Assembly: GCA_030642635.1 (NCBI GenBank)
Contig: DAOWNK010000195.1
Location: 1 to 6,203 of the forward strand
Origin: Pirellulales bacterium
GTDB lineage: Bacteria; Planctomycetota; Planctomycetia; Pirellulales; Thermoguttaceae
Length of the DNA: 6,203 nt
Direction: 5' to 3'
Part shown: positions 5,543-6,203 of the stretch, one piece after another
How positions within the stretch are numbered: position 1 is the first letter of the stretch
Layout: every line of letters starts with the position of its first letter
Notes under the pieces: model-generated
Seen by the model: the letters and a program-made list of their open reading frames with translations, nothing else
What the model was told of the DNA's origin: nothing
The model's database searches: none
Program-made: the position numbers and the translations under genes

Positions 5543-5654
5543 ATTTAGCCGCCGTGCTTGCACAGCGCGTCCCATGTGGCCGGCAAGTTCCAACGCAAGG
5601 CGTGCTTGGAAATCTTCCACCACTTCACGCACCGTGCAAGCACGGCGGCTAAAT
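5543..5654. repeat. REP-like inverted doublet, perfect 21-bp arms around 70 bases
   Basis: The left arm ATTTAGCCGCCGTGCTTGCAC (core AGCCGCCGTGCTTGC, 5543-5563) is exactly reverse-complementary to 5634-5654. Each arm can also fold on itself: GTGC-TT-GCAC on the left, CCGTGC-AA-GCACGG at 5632-5645 on the right. Two hairpin-forming units in opposite orientation is the layout of REP doublets (BIMEs). The 70-base middle contains a third partial copy of the core, CGTGCTTGG at 5601-5609, inside a smaller stem TTCCAA/TTGGAA (5588-5593 with 5606-5611). A short non-autonomous transposable element is the main alternative. No transposase is in the window. Confidence 0.75.
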
Positions 5655-5683
5655 GTGTGAAAAAAACTATAACATTCAGCCAC

Positions 5684-5687
5684 AGGA
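5684..5687 (+). promoter_or_regulatory. Ribosome binding site of the epimerase gene
   Basis: AGGA is followed by 6 bases and ATG at 5694. The spacing is suitable and supports that ATG as the start. Confidence 0.6.
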
Positions 5688-5693
5688 CACATT

Positions 5694-6203
5694 ATGCGTA
5701 CTTTTCTGGTTACCGGCGGGGCCGGATTCATCGGCTCGCATATTGCGGCAACACTGGTCGAACGTGGTGACGAAGTCCGTGTGCTCGATAACCTCAGCAC
5801 CGGACACCTGTCGAATATGGACACCTTCCGCAGCAAGGTCGACTTTATCGAGGGCGATCTGCTAGAGGCCAAAACAGTCGCCAAGGTGGTCGACGGCGTG
5901 GATTGCATTTTCCATCAAGCCGCGCTGGCCTCGGTCCCCCGGAGCGTAGACCGGCCGTTGGATACCAACGCTGCCTGTGTTACCGGCACGGTGAACCTGC
6001 TGGACGCCGCAAGGAAAGCTATGGTCCGCAGGGTCGTATACGCCAGCTCGAGCAGTGCTTACGGCGATCAGCCCACCAGCAGCAAGCGCGAGATCGATCT
6101 GCCTTCGCCGCTTTCGCCGTACGCGGCCGCCAAGCTATCGGCCGAATACTATTGTCATGCGTTCACGGCCACATACGGCCTCGATACGGTCGCGATCCGT
6201 TAC
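5694..6203 (+). CDS. NAD-dependent sugar-nucleotide epimerase/dehydratase, N-terminal 170 residues (cut by window end)
   Basis: Extended short-chain dehydrogenase of the UDP-sugar epimerase group, acting in the cytoplasm on nucleotide sugars for polysaccharide or lipopolysaccharide synthesis. The Rossmann NAD-binding motif TGGAGFIGS is at residues 7-15, and the acidic residue closing beta strand 2 is D32 in VRVLDNLSTG. HQAALASVPRSVDRP at about 74-88 resembles the WbpP/TviC-type UDP-N-acetylglucosamine 4-epimerase and related enzymes. The catalytic Ser lies in YASSSSAYGD (116-125), and the YxxxK pair is Y143 and K147 in SPYAAAKLSAEYY. The frame stays open to the last base, so the substrate-binding C-terminal half is missing. 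The start is supported by AGGA 6 bases upstream. It is transcribed away from dnaG. The exact substrate (UDP-Glc, UDP-GlcNAc or UDP-GlcA) cannot be decided from this half. Confidence 0.93.
   Translation, partial: MRTFLVTGGAGFIGSHIAATLVERGDEVRVLDNLSTGHLSNMDTFRSKVDFIEGDLLEAKTVAKVVDGVDCIFHQAALASVPRSVDRPLDTNAACVTGTVNLLDAARKAMVRRVVYASSSSAYGDQPTSSKREIDLPSPLSPYAAAKLSAEYYCHAFTATYGLDTVAIRY

Larger units (their letters stand above)
5390..5693. other. Divergent intergenic region between dnaG and the epimerase gene
   Basis: These 304 bases hold the dnaG promoter (5439-5467), a 10-bp palindrome (5486-5495), a TATAAT box on the + strand (5522-5527), a REP-like inverted doublet (5543-5654) and the epimerase ribosome binding site (5684-5687). 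No protein-coding gene is supported. The minus-strand open frame crossing it runs backwards through the epimerase gene. Confidence 0.7.

Noticed and set aside
5558..5865. Plus-strand open frames of 70 codons in the epimerase leader
   Set aside because: They cross the inverted repeat and then run out of frame through the epimerase gene. No ribosome binding site is seen.
5501..5908. Minus-strand open frame of 135 codons, with a protein-like stretch (VREVVEDFQARLALELAGHMG) inside the REP-like doublet
   Set aside because: Most of it is antisense to the clearly coding epimerase gene. The protein-like stretch covers only the inverted-repeat loop and has no start signal of its own.

Overview
The window looks like chromosomal, mostly core-housekeeping DNA from a free-living bacterium, most likely a planctomycete or close relative. 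That placement is inferred from the style of the DnaG, RpoD and zinc-ribbon proteins and from the dispersed repeats between genes (the ACCACAGAT / CACGGATAAACAC kind common in environmental genomes). No rRNA or other taxonomic marker is present, so it is tentative.

Layout, left to right. Positions 1-124 (+) hold the last 40 codons of a ribbon-helix-helix (BrnA/CopG-like) antitoxin. Positions 125-694 contain no convincing gene, only degenerate short tandem repeats and small hairpins. From 5389 down to 695 the minus strand carries three genes in the order dnaG (primase), rpoD (principal sigma factor), and a C4 zinc-ribbon coiled-coil protein. Positions 5390-5693 are a divergent intergenic region with a near-consensus sigma-70 promoter for dnaG and a perfect 21-bp inverted repeat that looks like a REP doublet. 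Positions 5694-6203 (+) are the first 170 codons of an NAD-dependent sugar-nucleotide epimerase/dehydratase, cut by the window edge.

The dnaG-rpoD pair is the core of the classical macromolecular synthesis operon, which links primer synthesis at the replication fork to housekeeping transcription. No rpsU lies in front of dnaG here. The dnaG promoter (TTGACC, 17 nt, TATAAT) is what a sigma factor with the canonical region 2.4 and 4.2 seen in this RpoD should recognise. A 243-nt gap with a long inverted repeat separates dnaG from rpoD, and a strong intrinsic terminator separates rpoD from the zinc-ribbon gene, so the three genes are probably not expressed as one uniform transcript.

Two long open frames begin too early. 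The rpoD start should be the GTG at 3175, behind a perfect AGGAGG, and the zinc-ribbon start should be the ATG at 1420, because the upstream TTG lies in the rpoD terminator's T tract. I see no obviously new biological system. The items most worth a second look are the two inverted-repeat elements (3286-3374 with flanking similarity, and 5543-5654) and the antitoxin whose toxin partner would lie outside the window.
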